The translations under genes and the position numbers were made by a program. From WS-9 sp036274595 (GTDB lineage Bacteria; Eisenbacteria; RBG-16-71-46; SZUA-252), in the NCBI GenBank assembly GCA_036274595.1, contig DASUFL010000016.1:1-64000 (forward strand): a stretch of DNA of 64,000 nt, in the 5' to 3' direction. The notes beneath the pieces were generated by a model. That model saw only the letters and a program-made list of their open reading frames with translations, did not search any database and was not told where the DNA came from. This document shows, piece by piece, positions 1 to 9,600 of the stretch. Each line of letters opens with the position of its first letter. Positions within the stretch are counted from its first letter, which is position 1.

Positions 1-2
1 GC

Positions 3-242
3 GTCGTCGATGTCTTCTCGAAAGGGTGGCTTCCGTCGGACCTTCGCGTAGGGCGGTTCAAGAAACCCGGGGCCTACACCGCGATCGTCAGTTACTCGAC
101 TCGCCAGACAAATGCGCAGTACTGGATTGGCACCACGTCGTATTCCGAGGTGTCCTCTGAAATCGTCAAGCGCCTTCGAAAAATTCCGCTGGTTGATCTC
201 GTCGACTCTGTGAGCTTTGAGGTACACGAAAGAACCAGATGA
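3..242 (+). CDS. 3' end of a gene cut by the window edge, function unknown
   Basis: The frame is open from the first bases of the window and ends at a TGA at 240-242, giving the last 79 residues of a protein that starts outside. The tail contains alternating hydrophobic and polar residues (FKKPGAYTAIVSYSTRQ) that would suit a beta-sandwich such as an Ig-like or intracellular proteinase-inhibitor fold, but this is only an impression. It converges on the next gene with 13 bp between the stop codons. No function can be assigned. Confidence 0.6.
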   Translation, partial: VVDVFSKGWLPSDLRVGRFKKPGAYTAIVSYSTRQTNAQYWIGTTSYSEVSSEIVKRLRKIPLVDLVDSVSFEVHERTR

Positions 243-255
243 ACTAGCGAAAGCG

Positions 256-2733
256 TTATCTACCGCGTCCCCCACCGCCATACCGGCCGCCCCCACCCCC
301 ACCGCCGCGAGAGCCGCCGCCACCTCCGCCGTACGAGCGTCCACCACCACCGCCGCCGCCGTACGCGCGACCACTACCACTACCGCCATAGGAGCGGCCA
401 CCACCGTAGGAGCCGGCGTCGCCACGGTACCGCTGCTGGCCGCCGCCGTTGCCATAGGAGCGCTGCTGCTGGCCACCGCCGTTGCCGTAGGAGCGCTGCT
501 GGCCGCCGCCGTTGCCGTTGTACCGCTGCTGGCTGCCGCCGTTGCCGTTGTACCGCTGCCCGCCGCCATTGTCGTAGTGGCGCTCTCGCCCGCCGCGGTT
601 GCCGTAGTTGCGTCCGCCATAGGATGAGCGATCGCGGCTCCCGCTGCCCGACGGCGGCGTGCGATACGTACCGTTCCCAGTGCGCTGTCCCCCGCCGTCG
701 CGCTGGCGGTTGAGGGAGCCGCGCTGCGGATCGAGATTGCCGCGCGTGCGGTCGAGAACACCGCGCTGCCCCGGCCCGTACATCTGGCCCCGCTGCCGCG
801 AGCCGAGATCGCGCATGCCGCTCGTCATGCCACGCGGCGCGTAGCTCCCGGCACGCTGGCGGTAGCTCCCACCGTCCGCGAGGATGCGTTCGCGCGACGT
901 AATCGAGCGCTGGCTCAAGCCGTCCGGCGCGGAACGGACACGCGTCGTACCCGTCTGCGAGCTGGTGACCTGCCGGCCGAAGTCGCCGGCAACAGCCTTC
1001 GTGCTCGGCCCCGCGGTTCCGCGATAGCGCGTTGAGGCATCGCCCGCCGGGTAGTAGCCGCCAGGACCGTAGCGACCGACGTAGGACCCCGTTCCGCAGT
1101 ACGCGTAGCCGTAGTAGGGAGAACCGTAGTACGGATAGCCGTAGCCCCAGCTCCCGTAGAAGCCGAAGCCCCAGCCGCCCCAGTAGCTCACGCCGAAGCC
1201 CCACGTCCAGGGATGCGCGTAGTAGGCGCCATACCACGGATAGCAGTAGCCGGTGCCGTAGAAGACGGATCCATAGTACGGATAGCAGCCGTAATAGCCG
1301 GGCAGGTAGCCGACGTAGACCGCGTCGGGCGTGGAGTCGTAGATGACGACGTATTTCGTGTTGTAGTTCGGATTGTCCGCGGCGAGCGCCTCGATGCCTT
1401 CAGGCCTCTGGTCCGACACGGACCACGGACCGTCGGGCCCCGGCGCCGCATACCAGACGCCGTCCTCGCACGCGTAGTACGCGCCGTCCACCCGGAACAC
1501 GGCGGACGAGGTATTGGTCGCGTAGTCGATCTTGGTCCCCTTGATGTGCTGGAACCTGGGCTCGCCGTCGTAGCGCACGTCGATCGATTCCTTGTCGCGC
1601 GGAACGGCCTCGATCTTCGGGACCTGAGCGCTCAGCGTCTGGTCCTCGGCTTCGGGCGTACCCGCCACGCTCGAGCGCACGTGCGCGATCTCCGAGCCCG
1701 GCGGGATCTGGCTGAAGTCGTCGGGCAGCCGGTTGGACGGGACGAACGACCACGGTCCGTCGAGGCTCTTGCTTGCAAACCACCGGCCCGACAGGAGGAC
1801 GTAGTACTTCTGGGACTCGACGTCCTTCAGCACGTCCTTGTCGGCATTCGTGGCATAGAGGAGATCGAGGTTGCCGACCGGATCGAACTCCGGCTTGCCG
1901 TCGAACACGATCAGCTCGGCCGGCTTCGACGACGGAATCACGATCGGAGGCTTGTCGGAGCGTGGACCTTCACCATTCAACGCGACTTCGGGCGCCGCCT
2001 CCTCGACATCCCGCGGGGGCCTGGAGATCGCCTTGTACTCGCCGAGCGGATCCTTGGACTCGAACCAGTAGCCGTTGCTCGCGAGGTAGAACTTCTTTCC
2101 GTCTTCGTCGTAGAGCACCACCTGCGTCGTGTTCATGACGCGGGATACCTTGGAATCGGAGATCGGCTGGAGCTGGGGGTTGCCGTCGATGCTGAGGAGC
2201 ACGGCCGGGCCTTCGGACACGAAGATCTCGGGCGGGCTGTTGTTCATCGTGCCCTCGGCGGCCCGCTCCTTCTTCGCGAGGTCCATGCCGAGATAGATGC
2301 GATCGAGCGGCCAGGGCTCGTCCGTCTTCGGAAGCTCGCGCTCGACGAGGGACGAGAAGTTCTCCTCCAACCCCGGTCCAGTATCCGGGAACTTGGCCTT
2401 GTCGACGACGACCTCTTCGATCGTCACCGCGTCCGCTTTCTTGTTCATCTTCACTTCGGAGCGGAACCAGAAGGCGCCGAAGATCGGCTCCCCGCCTTCA
2501 TCGGCGGGCTCGATGGAAGCCGCGGCGTGCGCCTCGATCTCCTGGCCCTTGAAGCTGTCCACGCGGGGTTCGTAGATCGTGACGCGGCGGCCCTTCGAGG
2601 TCTTGAGAACCCGAGGCCAGCCGGTCTCTTCGGTGTCGGAACTGGCGGCGGGAGCTGCGGTTGGGCGCAGTCCGAGGGTGAGTACGGAAAGGGAAAGGGC
2701 AAGCGCGAGCGAAAGCAGTCGGACCCGGTTCAT
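256..2733 (-). CDS. Secreted repeat protein with Tyr/Gly-rich C-terminus
   Basis: An 825-residue exported protein. Residues 1-29 are a Sec signal peptide (basic start, LALALSLSVLTLG core, Ala-rich cleavage region). The middle part carries three related units of about 90 residues, each with a variant of 'xxGKPxFxP...YATN...YYxxxxGxWFxSxSLxGPW' (roughly 200-450). Such WF/WY-GPW repeats occur in large proteins often mislabelled as carbohydrate-binding. Then follows a Tyr/Trp/Gly-rich stretch (about 480-560) and an Arg/Gly/Tyr/Gln low-complexity tail to the end, encoded by a minisatellite. The last 40 residues are almost all Gly, Arg, Ser and Tyr. It probably sits at the cell surface or in the outer membrane. 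Function unknown. The opposite strand is also open for long stretches, which is a GC-rich shadow. Confidence 0.85.
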   Translation of the reverse strand: MNRVRLLSLALALSLSVLTLGLRPTAAPAASSDTEETGWPRVLKTSKGRRVTIYEPRVDSFKGQEIEAHAAASIEPADEGGEPIFGAFWFRSEVKMNKKADAVTIEEVVVDKAKFPDTGPGLEENFSSLVERELPKTDEPWPLDRIYLGMDLAKKERAAEGTMNNSPPEIFVSEGPAVLLSIDGNPQLQPISDSKVSRVMNTTQVVLYDEDGKKFYLASNGYWFESKDPLGEYKAISRPPRDVEEAAPEVALNGEGPRSDKPPIVIPSSKPAELIVFDGKPEFDPVGNLDLLYATNADKDVLKDVESQKYYVLLSGRWFASKSLDGPWSFVPSNRLPDDFSQIPPGSEIAHVRSSVAGTPEAEDQTLSAQVPKIEAVPRDKESIDVRYDGEPRFQHIKGTKIDYATNTSSAVFRVDGAYYACEDGVWYAAPGPDGPWSVSDQRPEGIEALAADNPNYNTKYVVIYDSTPDAVYVGYLPGYYGCYPYYGSVFYGTGYCYPWYGAYYAHPWTWGFGVSYWGGWGFGFYGSWGYGYPYYGSPYYGYAYCGTGSYVGRYGPGGYYPAGDASTRYRGTAGPSTKAVAGDFGRQVTSSQTGTTRVRSAPDGLSQRSITSRERILADGGSYRQRAGSYAPRGMTSGMRDLGSRQRGQMYGPGQRGVLDRTRGNLDPQRGSLNRQRDGGGQRTGNGTYRTPPSGSGSRDRSSYGGRNYGNRGGRERHYDNGGGQRYNGNGGSQQRYNGNGGGQQRSYGNGGGQQQRSYGNGGGQQRYRGDAGSYGGGRSYGGSGSGRAYGGGGGGGRSYGGGGGGSRGGGGGGGRYGGGGRGR
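427..575. repeat. 30-33 bp minisatellite inside a coding region
   Basis: About five tandem copies of a 30-33 bp unit (core ccgctgctggccgccgcc, then gttgccgta). On the minus strand they encode repeats of about 10 residues of the type YGNGGGQQR. All copies keep the frame. Copies differ by a few bases and by one or two codons of the Gln run, as expected from slippage or unequal exchange. Confidence 0.75.
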
Positions 2734-2837
2734 GATGTTCCCGCTGATTGAGATGCAGCAACCCGGCAGTGGGATGTGGGGGAACGGGGTTGATTGTACC
2801 GCCGGGACTCGAGGGGGGTCAAGACCGAGCGGTCCCG

Positions 2838-2859
2838 GCCCTTGCTTGGCAATAAGGGC
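2838..2859 (-). terminator. GC-rich hairpin downstream of the Ig-repeat gene
   Basis: GCCCTT at 2838-2843 pairs with AAGGGC at 2854-2859, and CCCGGCCC/GGGCCGGG around it offers an overlapping alternative stem. It lies 22 bp after the stop of the minus-strand gene that ends at 2882. There is no clear U-run after it, so this is at best a weak intrinsic terminator. Confidence 0.35.
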
Positions 2860-2881
2860 TGGGCCGGGGAGGCGAGGCCTG

Positions 2882-5683
2882 CTACTTCAACACGGCAAAT
2901 CGGCCTGTCGTGACGTCGCCCGGCGTTTCGATTCGATAGAAATAGACGCCCGAAGCGAACTTCGCGCCACCCCCGTCCCTACCGTCAATGCGGACTTCGT
3001 GATATCCGGCGGGAGATGAGCCGGTATCCAGCAGGGTGCGCACGAGTCTGCCCTGAAGATCGAAAAGGGCCACGCGAGCGGGACCGGGCTGGTGGGTCGT
3101 GAATGAGAGGGTGCCACCTGGATTGAGGGGATTGGGATACACAACCGCCGATACCGTACCGTGCCCCATGACGATCGTAAGTGGAAGGGCCGCCCGAAAT
3201 GGAGCGCCGGCGATCGTCCTTCCTTTGAGAAACGTGTTCACCTCCGCGGGCCCCGCGACTGAGGAGAAGAGCCTACGAAGGTCCTCCTTTCGGAACGACA
3301 CGGCGATCTCGACCTTTCCGTTTCCGTCGTGATCGATGGCGGGCGAGGACTTGGCCTCACCCTGGATCGTATCGAGTGTCCCGTCGTTGCCATACTCAAG
3401 GGTCAAGGTCCCGAGATTCACGTCATCCAGCTGGAAGCCTTCGCCCGCTTCGAGCCAGACTTGGAGGGGCGCACTGCCCGCACTCGGCCGCACCTTGGAA
3501 CGCCCCCCGACAGCCACCGCCCGTGCGGCCAGCGCGTCCGCAATCGAAGCCGTTGTTGACTGCCTACCGGACCTGACTCCGTCGGAGACAATGAGATCCA
3601 CCTGGAACTGCCCCACACGTGTGTAGGTGTGCTCCGGGTCGACCCCGAACGCGACCGAGCCATCGCCGAAGTTCCAGGCCATGGTGAGGGGATGGCCGTC
3701 GGGATCACTCGACTGGCTGCCGTTGAATGCGACCGGGGTCCCCAAGAAACCAGCATAGGGTCCGCCAGGGGCCGCGGCTGGAGATCCATCCTCTCCTGCA
3801 AAGGAACCGCAGGATCCCACGTTGACCGCAAATGCCTCCGACAGAACGGATGCACCGTTGGCGGCGCTGATCGTCATCAACGTGCCGCCCGCGTCCCCCG
3901 GAGTCGGTCGGAGCATGAGCGACGCCGTGCCGTTGCCGTGATCGAGGAACGTCATCCATGGAAGCAGCCCGGAGAGTTGGAACGTGACAGGCTTCCCGTC
4001 TGGATCGGCGGCTACGAACCAAACGACCGTGGAGTCCCCTGGAGCCACGCATGGATTGTAGGTGTGCATCAGCGCCAAGCGAGCCGGGTCCGCGACCTCG
4101 ACGAGGAAAAAGGCCTCGCTGAAGATGGTTCCATTGGAAGCGAGTATCGGCACGAAGTCGCGGCGGCCAATATCCAGCTCCTTTGGAGAGACGCGAACAC
4201 GTCCTAAGGCAGAACCGCTGCCCGGATCGATGGTCTCCACGGTCACATAGTCGGGACAGAGACCGGGGATGCTACCGAAATGGATCGGATAACCCTCCGA
4301 GTCCGTGGCGTGAAGGTCCTGCTCGGCGGTTCGTCCGGCGAAAGCGAGCATATCTATAGGGACCTGGAATTTCGGCGGAGGTGGGACCGGATCCACAATG
4401 ATCCGAAACGCCTTCTCGTCATAGAGACCCCGAGAGTCCGTGACCCTGGCCTTCACCACATACGTGCCGGCGTCATAGAACCCGGGATAGAGAAGCAGCA
4501 AGGTGGTATTGGGAGAGTCTGCGTGCAAGAAGGCGAATGGCGGACCTAAAGGCAACGATACCGAGAGCGGCTCGGAGTCCGGGTCCGAGTAGTACAGATA
4601 GCCGGAGGCAACGTTTCCCTCTTCCACGCGGATGTCTGCGGGCTGAACGAGGACCGGTGGATGGCTTCCGGGAAAATGGATGTGGATCGAAAAGGATCGA
4701 CTGGCGGAGAACTGACCATCGCTGAGCGATACCGTCGCTGGGTAATCAAAGTCGCCGCCCTCGACGGTCGGATCGTCCGCGAGTGTTGGAGCCAGCGTGA
4801 TGTAGCCGCCCGCCTGACCCGTTCCCCCGCCTGTGACGGTCATGAACGACGGACCCGAGACTTTGGAGAAATGGAGCACATCCTGGTCGATGTCGCCCCC
4901 GTTCAAATCCTGGCGCGCGACTTTCCCTGGCGACACCGTCATGTCACCCAACGCGTCCATGATGGGAACCGTGCCGGCCAGCACGGTAACCGCAAACGTT
5001 CGCCCCTGCGACGTGAGCCCGTCGCTGACCGCCAGGGACACCTGATACGTACCGGAGTCCGCTAGAGCCGGGGTCAGGCGTACGTTCCCCAGACCGGGGG
5101 TCGTAGTCTTCACGTAGACGAACTCCGGTCCGTTCACGAGCGAGAACGTGAGCGGATCCTGGTCGGGATCGCTCGCGTGGAGTGCCTGGTCGCCTTGATG
5201 CCAGGGCTCGACCGTCATGTCCTGGGGTTGCTCGAACACGGGCGATTCGTTGCTGGCGTAGATGGTGAATGCCTGCGTGTCCTGAAGAGCACCGTCGCTC
5301 ACGATCACGCTGGCCGCAAGGTGGCCGATAACAGCGTCCGCCGGCGGTGCCAGGTGGATCGTTCCGCTGGCTGTCCCGGCTCCCGCGTCAAGCGTCGTCA
5401 CCGTCATGTAGTCGGGGCCCGCAGCTTTGGAGAACGAAAGCGCGTCTCCGTCGGAATCGGTCGCGTGGACGGTTTGGTCGGCAGTGCCGCCTGGCAGGAC
5501 CTGCATGGGTTCGATGGGTGCGAGGCGAGGAACCGTGCCGCTCACGGCCAGAGCTCTTGGCGCCGGCGATGATGAGATCTGTACCAAGGACGGCTCTGAG
5601 GCGAATGCCTTGGCAAGCGGAACGCAGCCAAGGACTGCAGTGAGTACGATGACGAGGCGGTGCGACAGACGACCCCCGAGCAC
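2882..5683 (-). CDS. Secreted Ig-like repeat/PKD protein with FlgD-type C-terminal domain
   Basis: A 933-residue surface or secreted protein. The likely start is GTG 5683, with GAGG 9 nt upstream. A signal peptide covers residues 1-29. About six Ig/cadherin-like repeats of roughly 95 residues follow, recognisable by 'GxTADQxxxATDxDGDxLxFSKxxGPxFMTV' and ending in 'VxVSDG'. Next comes one PKD domain (WNFGDGS ... HTYTRVGQF) and a linker. The last 90 residues form a FlgD-type Ig-like domain (NPLNPGGTLSF, GRLVRTLL, SGVYFYRI) ending in Lys. In FCB bacteria such tails are found on exported proteins and often act like sorting domains. The repeats probably give adhesion or cell-surface structure. It is a family member of the protein at 6641-10210. 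Confidence 0.9.
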   Translation of the reverse strand: MLGGRLSHRLVIVLTAVLGCVPLAKAFASEPSLVQISSSPAPRALAVSGTVPRLAPIEPMQVLPGGTADQTVHATDSDGDALSFSKAAGPDYMTVTTLDAGAGTASGTIHLAPPADAVIGHLAASVIVSDGALQDTQAFTIYASNESPVFEQPQDMTVEPWHQGDQALHASDPDQDPLTFSLVNGPEFVYVKTTTPGLGNVRLTPALADSGTYQVSLAVSDGLTSQGRTFAVTVLAGTVPIMDALGDMTVSPGKVARQDLNGGDIDQDVLHFSKVSGPSFMTVTGGGTGQAGGYITLAPTLADDPTVEGGDFDYPATVSLSDGQFSASRSFSIHIHFPGSHPPVLVQPADIRVEEGNVASGYLYYSDPDSEPLSVSLPLGPPFAFLHADSPNTTLLLLYPGFYDAGTYVVKARVTDSRGLYDEKAFRIIVDPVPPPPKFQVPIDMLAFAGRTAEQDLHATDSEGYPIHFGSIPGLCPDYVTVETIDPGSGSALGRVRVSPKELDIGRRDFVPILASNGTIFSEAFFLVEVADPARLALMHTYNPCVAPGDSTVVWFVAADPDGKPVTFQLSGLLPWMTFLDHGNGTASLMLRPTPGDAGGTLMTISAANGASVLSEAFAVNVGSCGSFAGEDGSPAAAPGGPYAGFLGTPVAFNGSQSSDPDGHPLTMAWNFGDGSVAFGVDPEHTYTRVGQFQVDLIVSDGVRSGRQSTTASIADALAARAVAVGGRSKVRPSAGSAPLQVWLEAGEGFQLDDVNLGTLTLEYGNDGTLDTIQGEAKSSPAIDHDGNGKVEIAVSFRKEDLRRLFSSVAGPAEVNTFLKGRTIAGAPFRAALPLTIVMGHGTVSAVVYPNPLNPGGTLSFTTHQPGPARVALFDLQGRLVRTLLDTGSSPAGYHEVRIDGRDGGGAKFASGVYFYRIETPGDVTTGRFAVLK

Positions 5684-5901
5684 GTGGCAGTGCCTCGCTT
5701 CCCGGCGGGGCCATTAGGAGGGACGAATGGCCAGCAATGGGAGAATAGCACCTCCGGCCCGGGCAAGCGCAAGGGACGGGGCGGGGGTGAAGCATGGGAC
5801 CTATGGATACCTGCGCCAAGACGGGAACCGGCCGTACCCTATCCTCATCGATCAGCCCTTCCGCGCGCGGGGTGCCGCGGGGGCCTGTGAGGAGGGACAC
5901 G

Positions 5902-6612
5902 ATGAAGGGCTCCTGGCTCCGGCAAGCCGCGATCGGCCTGGCTGTGGTCGCCATGGCCGCTGCGACGGCAACCGCACAGAACGTGACGTCCACGAACTCC
6001 AATCCGCTGATTCCAAGGATTTCCGACGTTCCGGGCGCCGGCGGTCCTGCCCTGATGAGCAAGCTCCTCAAGGGTGGGTACGTGATCTTCTTCCGCCACG
6101 CGGCGACCGATTGGGCCCAGCGCGACGAGATGGGATCCGACTTCGAGAACCGCTCCCTCCAGCGGAATCTGAGCGAGGCGGGCAAAGCGGACGCGGCCGG
6201 TATCGGCAAGTCGTTCCAGGCACTTTCGATTCCCATCGACAGCGTGTTCGCGAGTCCGATGTGGCGCTGCCGCGATACGGCGCAGCTCGCGTTCGGACGC
6301 TACGAGGTCAGGACGGAGCTGTTCGGCAAGGGCGCCGTCGCCAAGGGAGCCACGGTGAGCGTGCCTCCGGAGGGAACCTCGTACCGGCAAGCTCGAATCA
6401 AGATGCTGAGCGCCGCGCCCACGGCGGGGATGAACCGGGTCCTCGTAGGACAGCAGGATCCGATCATCCCACTCATCAAAGGGCTGCACCGAGACGAGCT
6501 GCGTGAAGGCGACGCGCTGGTGATCCAGCCCCTCGGCGCGGGAAAGTACAAGGTGGTCTGTCAGGTGACGCCGGCGGACTGGGCCCGCTTGGCCGCGGTG
6601 GCAGCCAAGTAG
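5902..6612 (+). CDS. Secreted histidine phosphatase-like protein, second catalytic His missing
   Basis: A 236-residue protein. I chose ATG 5902 because it has a GAGGAGGG ribosome site 6-8 nt upstream and starts a clean signal peptide (LRQAAIGLAVVAMAAATATAQ); an in-frame ATG at 5794 would add a non-signal-like extension. The histidine phosphatase motif is present as R65-H66 (FFRHAATDW, in place of the usual RHG) and the second Arg lies in SPMWRCRDTA. The later motif, normally VGH, reads LVGQQ, so Q184 stands where the second catalytic His is expected. The protein may be inactive as a phosphatase, or may bind rather than hydrolyse phosphorylated compounds. It is exported and lies between two giant surface-protein genes, converging on the second with a 28-bp gap. 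Confidence 0.85.
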   Translation: MKGSWLRQAAIGLAVVAMAAATATAQNVTSTNSNPLIPRISDVPGAGGPALMSKLLKGGYVIFFRHAATDWAQRDEMGSDFENRSLQRNLSEAGKADAAGIGKSFQALSIPIDSVFASPMWRCRDTAQLAFGRYEVRTELFGKGAVAKGATVSVPPEGTSYRQARIKMLSAAPTAGMNRVLVGQQDPIIPLIKGLHRDELREGDALVIQPLGAGKYKVVCQVTPADWARLAAVAAK

Positions 6613-6640
6613 CGCCAGGCCCGCCGGTCCCTGGGAAGGG

Positions 6641-9600
6641 TTACTTCAAGATGGCGAACTGCCCGGTCATCTCCTCCGCACCGGCGCGGACCCGGAAGAA
6701 ATAGATCCCGGACGCGAGCTTCTCGCCGTTGTCATTCCGGCCGTCGATCCTGACATCGTGGTAACCGGCCGGCAGCCCTTCCTGCTCGAGGAGCCGTCGC
6801 ACGAGACGTCCCCTCACGTCGTAGAGGTCCACTTGCGCGGTGCTCATCGCCTCCGTGTGGAACGTGAGCACCGCGTCGGGATTGAGCGGATTCGGCGAGA
6901 TGGACGCCGCGAGGTTGCCGCCGCCCGAAGCGGTCACGAGGAGATCGATCTGCGTTCTGAAGACCCCGCCCGCGAAGAGTCTCCCCTCCAGCGAGACGGT
7001 CACCGTGCTGGTCCCGTGCATGCTTCCGAAGAGGAGCCGCAGGTCGTCCTTCAGGAAGCAGGCCTCGATCTCCGGGATGCCGTTGCCGTCCCGATCGACC
7101 GTGAGGGCGGACTTGTCCGTGATCGCGTGAATCTCGCTCACCGACCCGGTACCCGCTGACTTCATCAAGAGCGTCGAGAGGTCCACCTCCACGTTCGCGA
7201 ACGACCGTCCCACCGGCTCGATGTCCACGCACCAGCGCCGCTTCCCCGCGCTCAGCTTGATGCTCTTGTTCCCGTTCGACGTGAACGCACGGGCCTGTAG
7301 CATCTCCACGATCGTGGCCGTGGTCGTGGCAACCGAATAGAGCGTCCCATCGGTCACGGTGAGAGCGACGCCGAAGACGCCGGTCGCCGTGTACGTGTGG
7401 ACCGGATTCGGCCCGTTCCCCGTCGAGCCGTCACCGTACGTCCAGCTGAAGACGATCGCGTCGCCGTCCGGATCCACCGAGCCCGACCCATTGAAGCCGA
7501 GCGGGGCGCCGATGAACGCGGTGTACGGTCCGCCGGCGCTCGCGACCGGAGCGCGATTCGAGTTCAGCACGAGGATCTTCGTCGAGGCAGAGCCCGAAAG
7601 ATTGTTCGAGGCCGTGAACGTCACGCTGTAGGGCGTCGGCCGCGCGTCCATGTAGCCGGGAGTCCAGCGGAACGTGCCCGAGCCGTTCCCCGGATCGGTG
7701 ACGAACGTCGCGTTGTGCCCCAACGGCAGCCCTGCGACGTTGGCCGTGAGGGTCGCGATGGCCGGACCATCCGGGTCGCTGGCCGTCACCGCGACGGTCA
7801 CCTGGACGCCCTCGCTCGTCGTGGAGGACTTGGGCGCCTTCACGACAGGCGGATGATCCCGATGCGGCGCGCACTGATTCATGATGAACGTGAGGCTCCC
7901 GGAGGTGCTCGCGACGACCAGGTCGGTCCTCAGATCGTCGTCGAAATCACCCGCGGCGATGCCGTAGGCGTTGTACGAAGTGGGCACGTCGGTGCGCGGC
8001 GCGAACGCTCCGGTGCCGCTGCCGAGAAGGATCGACGCGCTCGACCCATAGAAGTTGGCGGTGGCCAGATCGGCATGGTCGTCGCCGTTCACGTCGGCGA
8101 TGGTGATCAGGCTCGGACGGTCGCCCGTCGGGAAGCTTCGCTTCATGCCGAGCGATCCGTTTCCGTTGCCGAGGAACACCGACACGTAGTAGCTCTGCCC
8201 GCTCGTGACGGCCACGTCCGGCTTGCCGTCCTCGTTCAGATCGCCCACGGCCAGTCCCAGGGGTGTGGGCACTGAATAGTCGGCCCGGGATCCGAGGTTG
8301 CCGTTCACGTTCAGGAGCACCGAGATGTCGCTGTCCGAGCCGTTCACGACCACGGCATCCAGATCGCCGTCACGGTCCAGATCGCCAAGCTGGACGACCC
8401 ACGGGGAAGCCCCGGTCGTGACGGACGTGGGCGAAGCGAACGTGCCGTTGCCCGCTCCTCGAAGCACCGCGAGGCTTCCGAGGTCGAGCCGTGTGGCCAC
8501 AAGGTCCAGCTTGCCGTCGCGGTTGAGATCGCCTGTCACGACCGATCGCACGCGGCCGCCGCAGTTGATGTCCCGCCTCTGCCCGAAGCCGCCGGAGCCG
8601 TCCCCAAGGAAGATGGAGATGTTGTTGGTCGAGGAGTAGCCGAAGTTCGCGATCGCGATGTCGGGAACGTCGTCCCCGTTGAAGTCCCCAATCGCGCCGG
8701 ACGCGGGGACATCGCCCGCGGCAAGATAGAGGGGATCGGAGAAGCTTCCGTCTCCCACACCCAGGAGGACCGCGACCCGATCCTCATCCGCAAGCTCGGC
8801 CACCAGGTCCAGGGCCCCATCTCCATTCAGGTCCGCACTCTGCACCTCGATGAGACCCGAGCCCACCGGCAGGTCCGATGTGAGAAACGAATTCGACGGA
8901 CAGAGTGCGGGGAAGTTGCCGGCCTGGACCGTGACCATGAAGGACGCGGTGACCGTGTGCGAGTAGTCGCTCGCGCTGATCGTGACCGAGGCCGTGCCGA
9001 CATCGCCGGCACCCGGCCTGGCGCTGATCGTCACCATGTTCGAGCTGTAGTACGAGGACAGGGTGACGAACGCCGGGCCCGAGACCTTGGTGAACGTCAC
9101 GTAGTCGAAATCAGGATCGGTGGCGGTGACCGTCTGCTCCGCGAGCTCCCCGACCACCATCGTCATGTCCAGGGGCTGCGCCAGCACCGGCGGGCGGTTT
9201 CGAGGGCTCACGGAGATGTACACGGGTTTCTGATCGGTCGCGAGACCATCGGACACTGCGACCGTGCCGTTGAAGGAGCCGATGTCGGAGTCTTGAGGCG
9301 CCAGGTGCACGAGTCCCGTTCCGTTGCCGCCCGTCGACGAGATCGTGCTGACGAGCATGAATCCTGGCCCGGAGACCTTGTAGAACGTGAGCGCATCCCC
9401 GTCGTTGTCGTAGGCGTATACGATCTGGTTGGCCGTATCGCCCGCGGCCACGTACATGGAGGACGGATAGTAGAGCACCGGGGCCGTGTTGGAGGTGACC
9501 GTGATGAAGAAGGTCTGCTGGTCGCTCAACGTCCCGTCGGAGACTTGAACGGCGCCCGTTGGGGTGCCGGCCGTCCCGCTCGGCGGCGCGAGGCGAACGA

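Noticed and set aside
1213..2751. Open frame of 512 codons on the plus strand
   Set aside because: It runs antisense through the secreted repeat protein, which has a signal peptide and clear repeats. Such long antisense frames are common in GC-rich DNA.
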